From: Trichobilharzia regenti
Taxonomy: Eukaryota > Platyhelminthes > Trematoda > Strigeidida > Schistosomatidae
Direction of reading: 5' to 3'
Length of the DNA: 64,000 bases
Assembly (NCBI GenBank): GCA_944472135.2
Contig: OX235270.1
Coordinates: 133,095,632-133,159,631 of the forward strand
Part shown: positions 9,216 through 20,071 of the stretch, piece after piece
Position numbering within the stretch: the stretch's first letter is position 1
How the letters are laid out: every line of letters starts with the position of its first letter
Program-made: the position numbers and the translations under genes
Notes under the pieces: model-generated
Seen by the model: the letters and a program-made list of their open reading frames with translations, nothing else
Told to the model about the DNA's origin: nothing
Database searches by the model: none

Positions 9216-10542
9216 GGTAATAACTCTAATGTTCTCCGTTTGCCTCCTGTATGGCTTTTCTCTTAGGACAGGCTAGTACAATTTGTGTGGCACCTCAGAT
9301 TAACTGAATTATCAATCGAAATTGTAGCGTTTCTTGCCAACACTCCAATGATTACGAAGAAAAATAACACCATCCTGTCATCTGCTGATCTGGACATTTT
9401 ACTCAACACTCTAAGCTGAGTTTTCCAACAATTCAAATGGTGCTTCTATCACAGTCACATTCAGTCCCCATCTTACAATAATAAGGAAATAAAGGTGAAA
9501 CATCTCTAAAGCAGTTTGAATTTTTACTTCTATACGCCTAAATTGACCACGAAAATGTAGGGAAAAAAACGATTGCAAAATTCAAAAATCGTTTCAAAAT
9601 TCACTCGATTCACTGCTAGACATCCAGGTGAAAATATCTGAGGATGATGGCATACATAGAGCAGTCAAGTTTTCAAAATTATTGATGAATACAAAAAACA
9701 TGCAATGAATACAAGTTACAGTTAATTAGTTCTTGAAAAAAACCCAATAAGAACACATGAATTTGCGGAGAAAAACATGCGATCTGTTTTAGTTCGCTGA
9801 CATCTTGTCAACTCCTTACCACTTGTTGAAATTATCACTGTTATCATTTGAATTCGGCGTTCATTGATTTTATTGAAACAACACGTTGGCACATAGCAGG
9901 AGCGCTCTGATAGTGCCTTAAGTTTAACACATTATTCCTGTCGTGATGGCTAACAGAAGAATCTATAAGGCGTGATTCATCACACATATATATTTTGATA
10001 TACATGTAATCCAGCAGAATAAGATATCCTCCACGTTATGTAGTTCAACTGTGTAAACAAAATCTTCAGCTGTTACTTCAGTGTGAGGTAAGTACTTGAG
10101 ACTTCTGCATGAATGTTGTAAATGTCTCTCCTGACTACGATGGGTTATCTTCATAAGTTTTTGTTATCCTTATGTTAATTCTTGCTGATGCTGATTGTTT
10201 CATTGACCTGATTTTCTAACAATTCAACGTGTGTCTTGCTGTTTGTTTGTTAATAAAGCTAATCTATGCCTATGGATTCAGGAATTACAAGAAACTCACC
10301 CCTATACTGAAGCAAGTGTTGAAGGAAGGACAATTCACGACCGGCAGGGATATCACCCAGAATCAGAGAGTACAAATTCACCCAAAACCTCTATGTGAGC
10401 CACAAATCTTGCCCACTATGTCACAATTTTACAAGCACAATACGTTTCTACCGGTTCAAAACTCGGCTGAACTCTATTTAAGATATAGGAATTAAGGAGA
10501 TTTGATGACATGAATAAATAAGGGAGAACGAAATCGACTATC
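9216..10542. other. No firm gene; possible micro-exon at 10070-10087
   Basis: Unique-looking sequence. A plus-strand frame at 10229-10495 has no family resemblance that I can name. An AG acceptor after AAAATCTTC and a strong donor GAG|GTAAGT frame an 18-nt segment at 10070-10087. That is compatible with a micro-exon but far from proof. Confidence 0.3.
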
Positions 10543-10760
10543 TATATTTAGTAAGCACATGGTCCGGGGTTCGATCCCCGACCGGCGCACTCCTTTACCT
10601 CACTGAGCCAGAAATAATGCTGGTAAAGAGGAAAGGTTAGGCATGAGGCTAGCAACCCCATCCTGTAAAATAACACTGCTACAGAAACTTCAAGCCACTA
10701 GCTTGGGGCCCTATGTTCCACTGGGAACGTGAGGGAAAAATTATTATTATATTTAGTAAG
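10543..10760 (+). mobile_element. SINE family D, 5'-truncated, with 13-bp TSD
   Basis: TSD TATATTTAGTAAG at 10543-10555 and 10748-10760. The body starts inside the tRNA-like head at the B box (GGTCCGGGGTTCGATCCC). It continues through the family D middle and the GCCCTATGTTCCACTGGGAAC tail, and ends in AAAAATTATTATTA. The 5' truncation shows target-primed reverse transcription. Confidence 0.85.
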
Positions 10761-11398
10761 AAATATCGTTACTATTATTAGTATTATTAAAAGTCAAGCG
10801 ACCAAGTTAACATAGTAGTTAGATTTGAGGCTTCAGCAAGATTTTTGTTTACTCATTATCTTGAAAGAACTGATAAGGTTTACTTAATGTCCCATTTCAC
10901 TCAGATATCCAGGGACTTTGCTGTCCATAACTCAATTCTGTTTGAGTCTAAAGCACTTTAGAATGTCTATCCTGAAATTGCATACAAGACCTTCAGCCTG
11001 CTGTGTCAGTGTTTCCACTTCCACATGTGTATTGGTATACGTAAAGGCAAGTAAATTTAATTGAAAGACGTATTGTTTGGTACAAAGAAATCAGGTTGCT
11101 TGCATGAGAATTTGAAACAGTCAGTGTTGTCCATCCTTCGCTTTCTACGTCATCACATTTAAATGTGTGATACTTGTACACGATTGAATCATTCACGCCT
11201 TCGAGTTGCCCACCAATGGCGATCAAGGTCAGTGAACCAACGTTCAGTGTTCACATTCATTTACAGCTTCAGTTAGCTTTCAAGCGTACATCCCACACCA
11301 CATCTCTTTTCCTCACATGTCGGACATTTTCGACTCATGTGCTTGTGATTTAATGATGAAATTCTGTGGTCTCTCCTCCGAATGTTCATGGGTCGTTG
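10761..11398. other. No feature recognised
   Basis: AT-rich single-copy-looking sequence. Small frames on both strands lack recognisable motifs. Confidence 0.4.
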
Positions 11399-11560
11399 AG
11401 TTGTGCCCCAGTGGCTAAATGGTCTACGAGCTTAACTTGTAACTGGAAAGTCCTTGGTTCAAACGACTTTGGACATATATTGCCAAAGAGTACCGGCGTA
11501 GGACAAAACAGATATCTAGTACTTCCTAGTTCTGAATTCTTCTCTAAGTGATGTCGATCC
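11399..11560 (+). repeat. SINE family A, old copy
   Basis: A tRNA-like head (A box AGTGGCTAAATGG, B box TTGGTTCAAAC) is followed by a ruined hammerhead segment (GTAGGACAAAACAG, then CTAGTACTTCC). The core is not recognisable, so no ribozyme is claimed. Confidence 0.55.
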
Positions 11561-12169
11561 GTGTTCATACTTGCGCGACTCTACAGTTTCATTTGCAGTT
11601 GTAGTATCGCATATAAAAACTGAACCACTGGAATACTCCCATGTTACTGGAAGGCTCACGCCTCTAAATGCTTATTAAGTCAAACAGAAAATTCAGGTGA
11701 ACTTAACCTCAACAGAAATCCACCATCATCTGGTGCAAAGCATTTACCAATGTTTATTTATAAAATCAGTATTAAAAAGACGTTTACAGTGAAGAAAATT
11801 TTCAGTATTATTGATTATTGCTTTGCAGCTATTTCACAAAACTTTAATACAACATCACATGCATCCAAAATTATGTGTACAGATAACAGTAGACTTCACT
11901 CAACCTATTCAAAATACTATTGGTTATTAATGTGTACTTTTATTTTATACAACTGATGAATGATCAAACACTTTATATTTTATCACTGTTGTATTATTCA
12001 TGGTAGTTGTAAAGTTATTTGTAGAGAATCCGTGGAATGATATGATCATAAACCTGCAAATTATTAGCAATAAATTTCTTATGAATATTCATCAATTTCT
12101 GATGAAAACATAACAATAAGTCAGACAATTAATTTCAACATAGGCTTACAAAAAGGTATAATATACCAA
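11561..12169. other. No feature recognised
   Basis: AT-rich intergenic sequence with frequent stops in all frames. Confidence 0.4.
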
Positions 12170-12784
12170 GAATGCCAGTGTTATACCACAATTAGAAAGA
12201 AGAGAACACGAAGTTCAGCAAAGATATCTTTTCGGCGAGTTCATTCTCAAAAGCCGTACAATCGCATTTATATAGATTAGTTTACACGGATACAATTATT
12301 GTTTGTTCAATTCCACATAGTAACGAAGGTGATAATAACTTTCAACTTGATATGAAAGTTTGAAGGTACGAATATAGATTACAAGGGGACTAGAGACAAG
12401 ATTTCATAGGATTAGAAAATAGTTACAACGTATGCAAAAATTAGTATTTGATAACTGGAAAAATAATTTTAAGTCAAATAGAAGGTGAAAGTTGTTTTCA
12501 ACTTGATATGAATTACCAGAGGCTTAGAAACGTAGAGATAGAACGAATTACAGGTGTGAACAAAAATTAGCATGGAAACAAATTGAAATCAAAACTGTCA
12601 ACTTGAAACGTTAGTTAGGGGGTGTGAATATAGATTACAAGAGCCTTAGAAACAAAAAAATTACACAGGATTAAGATATAATTGTAAAAAAATAGTTATT
12701 CTAAACGGATTACAAGTGTGATCAGGAGGAGCATGGAAACAAACTTAAAATAACTGTTTTTATAACTGAAAAAATTAGGTGAAT
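12170..12784 (-). repeat. 3' flank of PLE with degenerate tandem repeats
   Basis: Immediately downstream of the PLE coding end on the minus strand. Degenerate units carrying GATTACAAG, CTTAGAAAC and AGCATGGAAACAAA recur near 12380, 12520, 12640 and 12710. Its outer part (near 12240, AAAGCCGTACAATCG) resembles 54110-54125, which flanks the other PLE. It is probably the element's untranslated or terminal repeat region. Confidence 0.45.
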
Positions 12785-13381
12785 TTAATGAAGACCGAGG
12801 GAATAAGGATCAGACACACGGCGAACGAAAAAATGCTCAAAAGGAAAAGAGGGAACGAGAAAAGACGAAGAAGAAAAAACGGAAGCAAAGGGAACATACC
12901 AAACTAGGTCCATGGTAGTTGTAGAGGTTGGACTAATTTCTTTTGAACACAGCCCCGGCTTCTCAATGCATATTGCGAGGGCTTCTGCAGTACAAAGAAG
13001 TCGGAAACATACTGCTTTTGGTAGGTTTCTGTTGACTTTGTAGATCACTTTGAAAGAATCAGTTGAGATGTTGTGGGAGGTGTTGACCAGATGTTCAATA
13101 ATGGCACTTCTGATTGAACCGGTGCCTCCTCTTTGCAGCCACGCTGGGTAATGTCCTCTAACACGTTTAGAAAGGACGCGCATACATCGACATATGTACC
13201 TAGCTCGACACATTGAATTGGTCATATGCGAGAGTTTGTCTTTTGTGTTGTTTCAAAGTATTGTACGACTAGAGAATGTTACTCTTAGTGTTGCTGCAGG
13301 GGAAGGTCTTCTTTAAAGAATTGGATATTTCCTCTTCAGGATATCAGCTGCCAAATCCCTCTTGAAATTCTGATTTAGATA
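12785..13381 (-). pseudogene. PLE C-terminal part: GIY-YIG endonuclease (separated by an RTE insertion)
   Basis: Minus-strand translation opens with NFKRDLAADILKRK, the segment between RT and endonuclease. It continues into a 146-codon frame with the GIY-YIG region (a degraded ARYICR, then LSKRVRGHYPAWL), RSAIIEHLV and RLLCTAEALAI, matching the order in the PLE at 54.6 kb. A frame change lies before the frame. The RT half lies at 15251-17115, and the RTE at 13382-15250 sits between the two. The junction falls inside the conserved KTLYL / NFKRD stretch, which shows the RTE came second. Confidence 0.8.
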
Positions 13382-15255
13382 GAGCAGAGCAGGCTGCAGG
13401 CGAAGGACACATCGCCACACTCTACCAATCAACTAGGCACATATCGGGGAAGATTTTGACACAGATTAAGCCAGTAGGGAATGACAATGGAAAGTCAATC
13501 ACCAAAGCGGTGGAGCAAATAAAACACTGGACTGAACACTTCAAAAGACTCCCAAATCGACCGCCACCTACAACGCGCCAAACAATACCAACAACGGAAG
13601 CAGAACTACCAGTGAACATCGACCCCCGACAAAATCAGAAGTCCTGAAGGAAATCAAGATGCTAAAAGGTGGGAAAGCACCAGGACCAGATGGAATCCCA
13701 GCAGAAGCATTGAAAATGGACCCATAAACAACAGCGGACTTGATGACGCCATTGTTGGAGAAGGTGTGGAGAGAGGGCAAAGTACACGAGGATTGGAAGA
13801 AAGGATACTTATTCAAACTACCAAAGAAAGGAGTCTTAAGTCAGTGCAAGAACTGGCACGATATTATGCTCCTGTCCATTCCAAGCAAAATGCTAAGCCG
13901 GATCATCCTGGAGAGAATCGAACAAGCCAACCTGGATGCAAAACTTCGACCGGAACAAGCTGGATTCAGGAGAAACAAATCATGAATTGATCAAATCGCC
14001 ACTCTACGGATCATCATTGAACAAAGCTTGAAATGGCATTCAGTCACCTCTCTATCTCACTCAACTTCATCGACTTTGAAAAGGCCTTCGATAGCGCAGC
14101 GTCGATCGATAGTTTATTTGGCAACTACTTCGATACTACGGGATGCCATAGACAATTATACATCTCATCCAATAGTTGTATGACAATGCTGCATGCCAAG
14201 TAATCCACAACGGGAAACTTACGGAAGCCTTCGAAGTGAGGACGGGAGTGAGACAAGCTGACTGTCTACTATCACCAATGATCTTCCTGATTGCAGTAGA
14301 TTGGATAATGCGACAGACAACGGGCAATCAGGAAACAGGCATAAAATGGACTCACACAAAAAAAGAACTTGGAGGATCTGGACTTCGCCGATGTGGTCTG
14401 TGTCTGATTTCCCACAAACTAGAAGATATGCAAGTGAAAAGCAACAAGCTGGCACAAGGAACATCCAGAGAAGATAGGACTTCAGGTGACCGTGGAGAAG
14501 ACAGAGGTGATGAAGCTCCCTGGCCAACAGCAACAGCGACAACAACAACAGACAACAATCAGCCAGCATAAATGGGAGGAACCTGAAAGAAACAGCCTCC
14601 TTCACCTACCCACCCAACTCGGAAGCATCGTTTCAACTACAGGCGGGCGGAACTGACGAGGATATCAAATCCAGAATCGGAAAAGCAAGGCAAGCTTTCA
14701 TTACTCTTAAGTCTGTGTGGAAGTCAACAGCACTCACCATCAAAAATAAGATCCGGATTTTCGACTGCAATGTCAAGTCAGTCAGTGCTACTATACGGAT
14801 CAGAGACTTGGCCAGCGCGTTATAAAGAGCGCCTCAAACAAATTACAGACCTTCATTAACCGTTGTCTTTGCTCAATACTCAAGATCAGATGGCCGGCCA
14901 GAAAAGATCAGCAACAGGGATCCCTGGCGGTGAGTGAACCAACACAACAGGAACCGATTGTGAAAGAAATAGGCAGGAAGAAATGGAGATGGATTGGCTG
15001 GCCATGCACTGAGGAAACCATCAAGTGACATCACTAGACAAGCGATTGCACGAGTGGAATCCGAAAAGGAAGCGGGCGGCGAGTTGGCCGTCAGTGTGAG
15101 GGTGACCTGGAGGAAGTCATGTGAGGAGGAGATGAAAGCATATGGGCAGACTTGAAGCGGGGTGAAAATGTTGTCAGAAAACAGATGGCGATGGAGGTGC
15201 GCAGCTGAAGCCCTATGTTCCTCAAGGAATTAAAGGATATAATAATAATAAGATA
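13377..15255 (+). pseudogene. RTE retrotransposon, 5'-truncated, inserted in a PLE (5-bp TSD)
   Basis: AGATA at 13377-13381 and 15251-15255 is the likely TSD. Plus-strand frames in order: VEQIKHWTEHFKRLPNRPPP (near 13510), GKAPGPDGIPAEALKMD in another frame (13670), LSQCKNWHDIMLLSIPSKML (13835-13900), RT motif A FIDFEKAFDS (14070), motif B GVRQADCLLSPM (14245) and motif C DLDFADV (14375). The C-terminal region and the tail GAAGCCCTATGTTCC ... AATAATAATA follow. The endonuclease is absent. The FADD box reads FADV because of a frame lesion, shared with the copy at 57.7 kb. Many stops; inactive. Confidence 0.85.
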
Positions 15256-15578
15256 CAGCGTTTTCTATGGCGCTGAATCACATTATTCTCCTTTCGGTTT
15301 AGGTTTCATGTTCTTTCCGACACGTTTTGTGTCGGGTAGCCATTTTTAGCCAGGATATTTTTGAGGAATAGGAGCTTCTCTTCCATGCAATCGCTGCTGC
15401 AGATTTTTCTAATGCGATGAGCTGGTGAGCTGATGATAGCTCGTTTTCGGCTCAAAGGTATCCAACTATAGAAATGCGTTAGTTGGCCGCTTCATGTCGG
15501 TTTTTTGTGGATGGACCTCTTCGGGCTTCCATCATCTCTTTTTGTCAATTCCACGTCCAGAAATGGAATCTTTGAATC
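14710..15578 (+). repeat. 869-bp inverted repeat, left arm
   Basis: Exact-length inverted partner of 17116-17984: paired positions sum to 32694 at both ends, so there is no net indel. I found no difference in the stretches compared. The arm contains the RTE 3' end (14710-15250) and the adjoining PLE palm and post-palm sequence (15251-15578). Confidence 0.9.
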
Positions 15579-17115
15579 GTTTTCTAATTCCACTGTGAAT
15601 TTAATCGAAGGATGGGAAGTATTAAATTCTTGTAAGATGCAGTTGCGGTTCAAGCTATTGTCGCAGACAATAAAGGTATCGTCAACGTACCTTTTGTACA
15701 GTAGTAATTTGTTAATTGTTGATTTTAAAACTCCATTCAATAAACTGGCCATAAAGCAGTCTGCTAAAAGCGGGCCAAGATGAGATCCCATTGCAAATCC
15801 ATCTTTCTGTCTGTAGATGTTGCCGCTGAAGGTGTATTGTACATTCAGCGTGCATCTCAGCAACAATTCCTTCAGATATGATACTGGTACTCCAACGCTT
15901 ATACTAGATTTCTCTATATAATTGCACAAAAAGCAAATTGTTTCTGTTAGTGGCACGTTGGTAAAGAGAGATTCGACTTCTAGTGATAACATTCGCTTAT
16001 CATCTACATTCAAATCTTTTATGCATTCGATGAACTCAAAAGTGTCGCGTAGAGAGTATTTGTCTTACCGGCTACAACATTTCGGACAATCATTTGGCGA
16101 TTGGATGGCATGACGACCCTTACATGTCTAGAATCGGTTGAAGAGGCAAGCCAGGTTTGTGCACCTTTGGTAAGCCGTAGAGTCGTGGAATGGTTAATCC
16201 TGTCGGTTTGAGGCAATCGAACAGGTCTTCAGGTATTAGACGGTCGTTCTTCATCCTTCTTAGAACATTTATTAATTGTCTTTTAATCAGTTCTGTCTTG
16301 TTTGTCTCACTGTTGGGCTTGGCAAATTTCTTGTTATCTGATGTAAGTGTTGTCAATTTGTTAATATATAGATCTCTGTCCATTAGGACTACTCCTGATC
16401 CTTTGTCAGGACGTGTTATTATTAATTCTTTATCGTCTCTTAGTTCTTTGAGTTGTTTTCTATGTTCTTTTGTCACTAGACGTCAGGCTTAAGTTTTTAA
16501 GCTGAGATATTAACTATATCAATCAAAGATTGTTGACTTAAAGTGTAGGAAATCTGCGTCAGAGACTGGAGTAATATCATGAGTTTGGCTTATGAGGTTC
16601 TCGAATTGAATATACGTATGAAGTTTGTTGTTGATAAGATTAACATCACAGAATTTTAGTCCAAGAGATAAAGCTTCTAGTTGTACCGTTGATAACGTAA
16701 CTAAAGAATGATTGAAAACAAATTTATTAGGATCGCTAAGGAATTTATTCTGGACTTCCACGGGCTTCAAGCTTTTGTATAAATCTGATTTAACATATTC
16801 CGCTCTTCTGTTCTGCACCAGAGTAACGTATTCATTGAACGATTGTCTCTCACATGATGACAATTCACAAAGAGTGGAAGATTGCTGTGATATGTTTCTT
16901 TGCAATTCAAATATACGTGAACTTATAGAATCGATGACGTACCTAGTGTGACGTTGAAGAGTTTTTGAATTAGGATATATATGATGTCTCCGCAACGCTT
17001 TCCAGAACCATTTTGCATATTCGCGATTAGTAATACAGCTCTCGAAAAATTCCAATTTTGCATTAACTTCGGCAAGTTTGACAGAGTAACGTAGAAACCC
17101 GTTGAGTTCCTTCAA
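15251..17115 (-). pseudogene. PLE N-terminal and reverse transcriptase part
   Basis: Minus-strand frames 17115-16519, 16476-16120 and 16013-15492 form one PLE. The first is the Penelope N-terminal domain (FLSDPNKFVFN, LSLGLKFCDVN). The second is the RT fingers (IITRPDKGSGVVLMDRD, PRLYGLPKVHKPG). The third is the palm: motif A as SLEVESLFTNVPL, with Glu where the family has Asp; motif B AMGSHLGPLLADCF; motif C YKRYVDDTFIV; then IPFLDVEL. Stops near 16500 and 16110, the motif A change and the RTE insertion make it inactive. The 5' end is cut at 17115, where the inverted copy begins. Confidence 0.85.
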
Positions 17116-17984
17116 GATTCAAAGATTCCATTTCTGGACGTGGAATTGACAAAAAGAGATGATGGAAGCCCGAAGAGGTCCATCCACAAAAAACCGACAT
17201 GAAGCGGCCAACTAACGCATTTCTATAGTTGGATACCTTTGAGCCGAAAACGAGCTATCATCAGCTCACCAGCTCATCGCATTAGAAAAATCTGCAGCAG
17301 CGATTGCATGGAAGAGAAGCTCCTATTCCTCAAAAATATCCTGGCTAAAAATGGCTACCCGACACAAAACGTGTCGGAAAGAACATGAAACCTAAACCGA
17401 AAGGAGAATAATGTGATTCAGCGCCATAGAAAACGCTGTATCTTATTATTATTATATCCTTTAATTCCTTGAGGAACATAGGGCTTCAGCTGCGCACCTC
17501 CATCGCCATCTGTTTTCTGACAACATTTTCACCCCGCTTCAAGTCTGCCCATATGCTTTCATCTCCTCCTCACATGACTTCCTCCAGGTCACCCTCACAC
17601 TGACGGCCAACTCGCCGCCCGCTTCCTTTTCGGATTCCACTCGTGCAATCGCTTGTCTAGTGATGTCACTTGATGGTTTCCTCAGTGCATGGCCAGCCAA
17701 TCCATCTCCATTTCTTCCTGCCTATTTCTTTCACAATCGGTTCCTGTTGTGTTGGTTCACTCACCGCCAGGGATCCCTGTTGCTGATCTTTTCTGGCCGG
17801 CCATCTGATCTTGAGTATTGAGCAAAGACAACGGTTAATGAAGGTCTGTAATTTGTTTGAGGCGCTCTTTATAACGCGCTGGCCAAGTCTCTGATCCGTA
17901 TAGTAGCACTGACTGACTTGACATTGCAGTCGAAAATCCGGATCTTATTTTTGATGGTGAGTGCTGTTGACTTCCACACAGACT
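17116..17984 (-). repeat. 869-bp inverted repeat, right arm (PLE and RTE junction copy)
   Basis: Reverse-oriented copy of 14710-15578. It carries PLE sequence on the plus strand (17116-17444, starting at the IPFLDVEL motif) followed by the RTE 3' end on the minus strand (17445-17984). The outer border at 17984 falls inside RTE coding sequence and has no poly-T or TSD, so this is a genomic duplication (or assembly) edge and not a retroposition end. Confidence 0.9.
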
Positions 17985-18871
17985 AAGCAATTTTCACTCA
18001 TGTATATAAATGAATCGAGAAATTTTTGTGAGCGCCTCGCTATGATTACGACCAATTTTTTATCCGCGAAACATGACCGTCTGTAAATTTTATTGTATAA
18101 CATTGTGCTCTTCTATCAAAATAGAAAATTTTATCCATAGTCTATATATCAATTATGCGAAGAATTATTAAATAGACAATACACCTCTATGTATGTATTT
18201 GTGTAGGATGAAATCACTTCAGTCTGATATATTAGGTCTCAATTGAAAGACAGCCTTGCATTTCATACTTATTACAATCTCGTACACCGCATAAACAGTC
18301 CTATGTCACTAAACATACTGATCATATTATCGACTTGAATGATCTGTGTTTATCAACACAGCTTAGGTGTTTGCTCTTCGATGTAGAGAAACACTTCAAC
18401 TGACTCAATCATTGTAAAACTGTACACCACATGTTATATTTGATGCACACTGTGAATATCATACTGAGGTGAGGAAATCTGAGACCTACATACTACGGGA
18501 CCCTGTCATTTGGTCCATGAAGGCTAAGAAACATTCCAGTCCCCATGTTTTAGTGATGTAATTATTAATCCCATAAGACAAATAGTAAAATGTTCATGGT
18601 CAAAGTAATATACAATTCTTCCAATCAAAAATGAGCTTTAGTGAATTAGACTTAATTTTATTGGTTTAGCCGAAAACTGATTGATCTGATGAACAGTTTC
18701 AACCAATAGTAGTGATTGACTAATTCTGACACTTATTACAGACATACACAAATTATACAAAAATTGAAAGAAGTGTAGATTTTCTCAGTTCTCACATGTC
18801 TTGGATGCTATTCACATTTAAGTGATTACCAGTATTATTATTATTTACTATCTATTGAATTTTACAAATGA
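17985..18871. other. No feature recognised; left part of repeat-free island
   Basis: AT-rich. No mobile-element motif and no other frame that continues the ORF starting at 18875. If that ORF belongs to a multi-exon gene, the intron would occupy this stretch. Confidence 0.4.
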
Positions 18872-18874
18872 TCC

Positions 18875-20071
18875 ATGTCTGTGTATACGCATAAACCTCC
18901 AGCATCTAATAAGCTTGGCTTAAAGTTGGACTTATTAACATCAAATTCAGATGATGTCAGTAGAAGTGAAAAAGACTCGAATTCTGGTTTATCCAGTTTA
19001 ACTTCATCGTTAAATAATCTTGAATCGAACAAGTATTCCAATGCACTAGTGTCCAATCGTAAGGCATTAATGCGTCCTGATTATAAAACACAACAGCAAC
19101 AGCAGCATAGTGGTAGTGGGAAATCCAACCTGCAAGAGAAACGTTTAAATTTTCCACTATCAGATTTTATTCACTTGGATAAATATTCAAAAATATATAC
19201 TAACAAAAACAACAAGAACAACATCAACAGCAGCAGTAACTACCGTAATACAGTCGATTGCAATACATCATTTCATATAAAATTACCAGAAAGGCACGAT
19301 TTCACTGCATCCACAGCATCATTGATTGTACATGTGCCTAGTTTATCTTATGTCAGTGAACAAATCGACGATGATCGATCAGATAATGATTTCCTGCGCT
19401 CCGATGTAAGTGATAATAATCATCGTAGTCGAAATTGTCCAATCTGTAATATTCTGTACACAGATTTACAACAACAAATTGATGAAGTTCAGGATAAAAG
19501 ATTTCTTAGCTTATCAGCAATCAATGTAAATACTGACACTGGTAGTATTACTAATAATGAAAACATTAGCATAAACTGCAGTATTAATAGTAACAATAAC
19601 ATTAGTAATAACGTGAATACATCAAGACTATGGGATATACTTGAATCGTTCTCAGCGAATTCTCCAAGAAATTTCTGCTATTTTCATCAGCACCTAAGCA
19701 AACGCTTCAGTGCATCCAAACATATCAGTCATAATAAACCTGATGTCAATCTAACGACATCACTTAGTTTACCGTGTTTAACCAGTCTAGACGAGAGCAG
19801 TATGATGATAACGTCAACTGAGTTTGAAAATAATAATATTAATAACAATCATATGTCTTATAATTTATCATATAATAAACGCCTTGAGAATACTCCGTCG
19901 ATATCGATTGAAAATGCTGATCAAGCGGTGACCAAGGGCAACAATGATGATGTTGATAATAGTGATATTGATGCTGACAGAAATACTGAACAAAACGCTA
20001 CCACCTCGAAAATGTCAAATGAAACAGTAAGTAAGTGTGAATCATGGTTGAAAACATGGTCAAATTCTTAA
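18875..20071 (+). CDS. Hypothetical host protein, Asn/Ser-rich, single large exon
   Basis: A 398-codon open frame, by far the longest outside mobile elements. An in-frame TGA at 18869-18871 lies just before the ATG, so coding either starts here or enters through a splice acceptor shortly after (for example CCTCCAG at 18896-18902). The product is hydrophilic, with no signal peptide and no membrane segment. Poly-Gln (residues 70-77) and poly-Asn tracts (about 105-120, 225-250, 325-330) are low-complexity insertions common in schistosome proteins. A short CPICNILY segment (about 190) resembles half a zinc-binding knuckle but lacks a partner. The C-terminus is acidic, then ends KCESWLKTWSNS. Codon use and length suggest a real exon, probably the last of a longer gene. 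The function is unknown. Confidence 0.65.
   Translation: MSVYTHKPPASNKLGLKLDLLTSNSDDVSRSEKDSNSGLSSLTSSLNNLESNKYSNALVSNRKALMRPDYKTQQQQQHSGSGKSNLQEKRLNFPLSDFIHLDKYSKIYTNKNNKNNINSSSNYRNTVDCNTSFHIKLPERHDFTASTASLIVHVPSLSYVSEQIDDDRSDNDFLRSDVSDNNHRSRNCPICNILYTDLQQQIDEVQDKRFLSLSAINVNTDTGSITNNENISINCSINSNNNISNNVNTSRLWDILESFSANSPRNFCYFHQHLSKRFSASKHISHNKPDVNLTTSLSLPCLTSLDESSMMITSTEFENNNINNNHMSYNLSYNKRLENTPSISIENADQAVTKGNNDDVDNSDIDADRNTEQNATTSKMSNETVSKCESWLKTWSNS

Noticed and set aside
10229..10495. 88-codon ORF as a host exon
   Set aside because: It starts in an ATG-containing AT-rich stretch without a good acceptor, and I see no family motif. Left as unassigned.
15251..17984. Ordinary PLE inverted terminal repeat
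   Set aside because: The inverted arms include the adjoining RTE 3' end, which a PLE would not carry as its own terminus.
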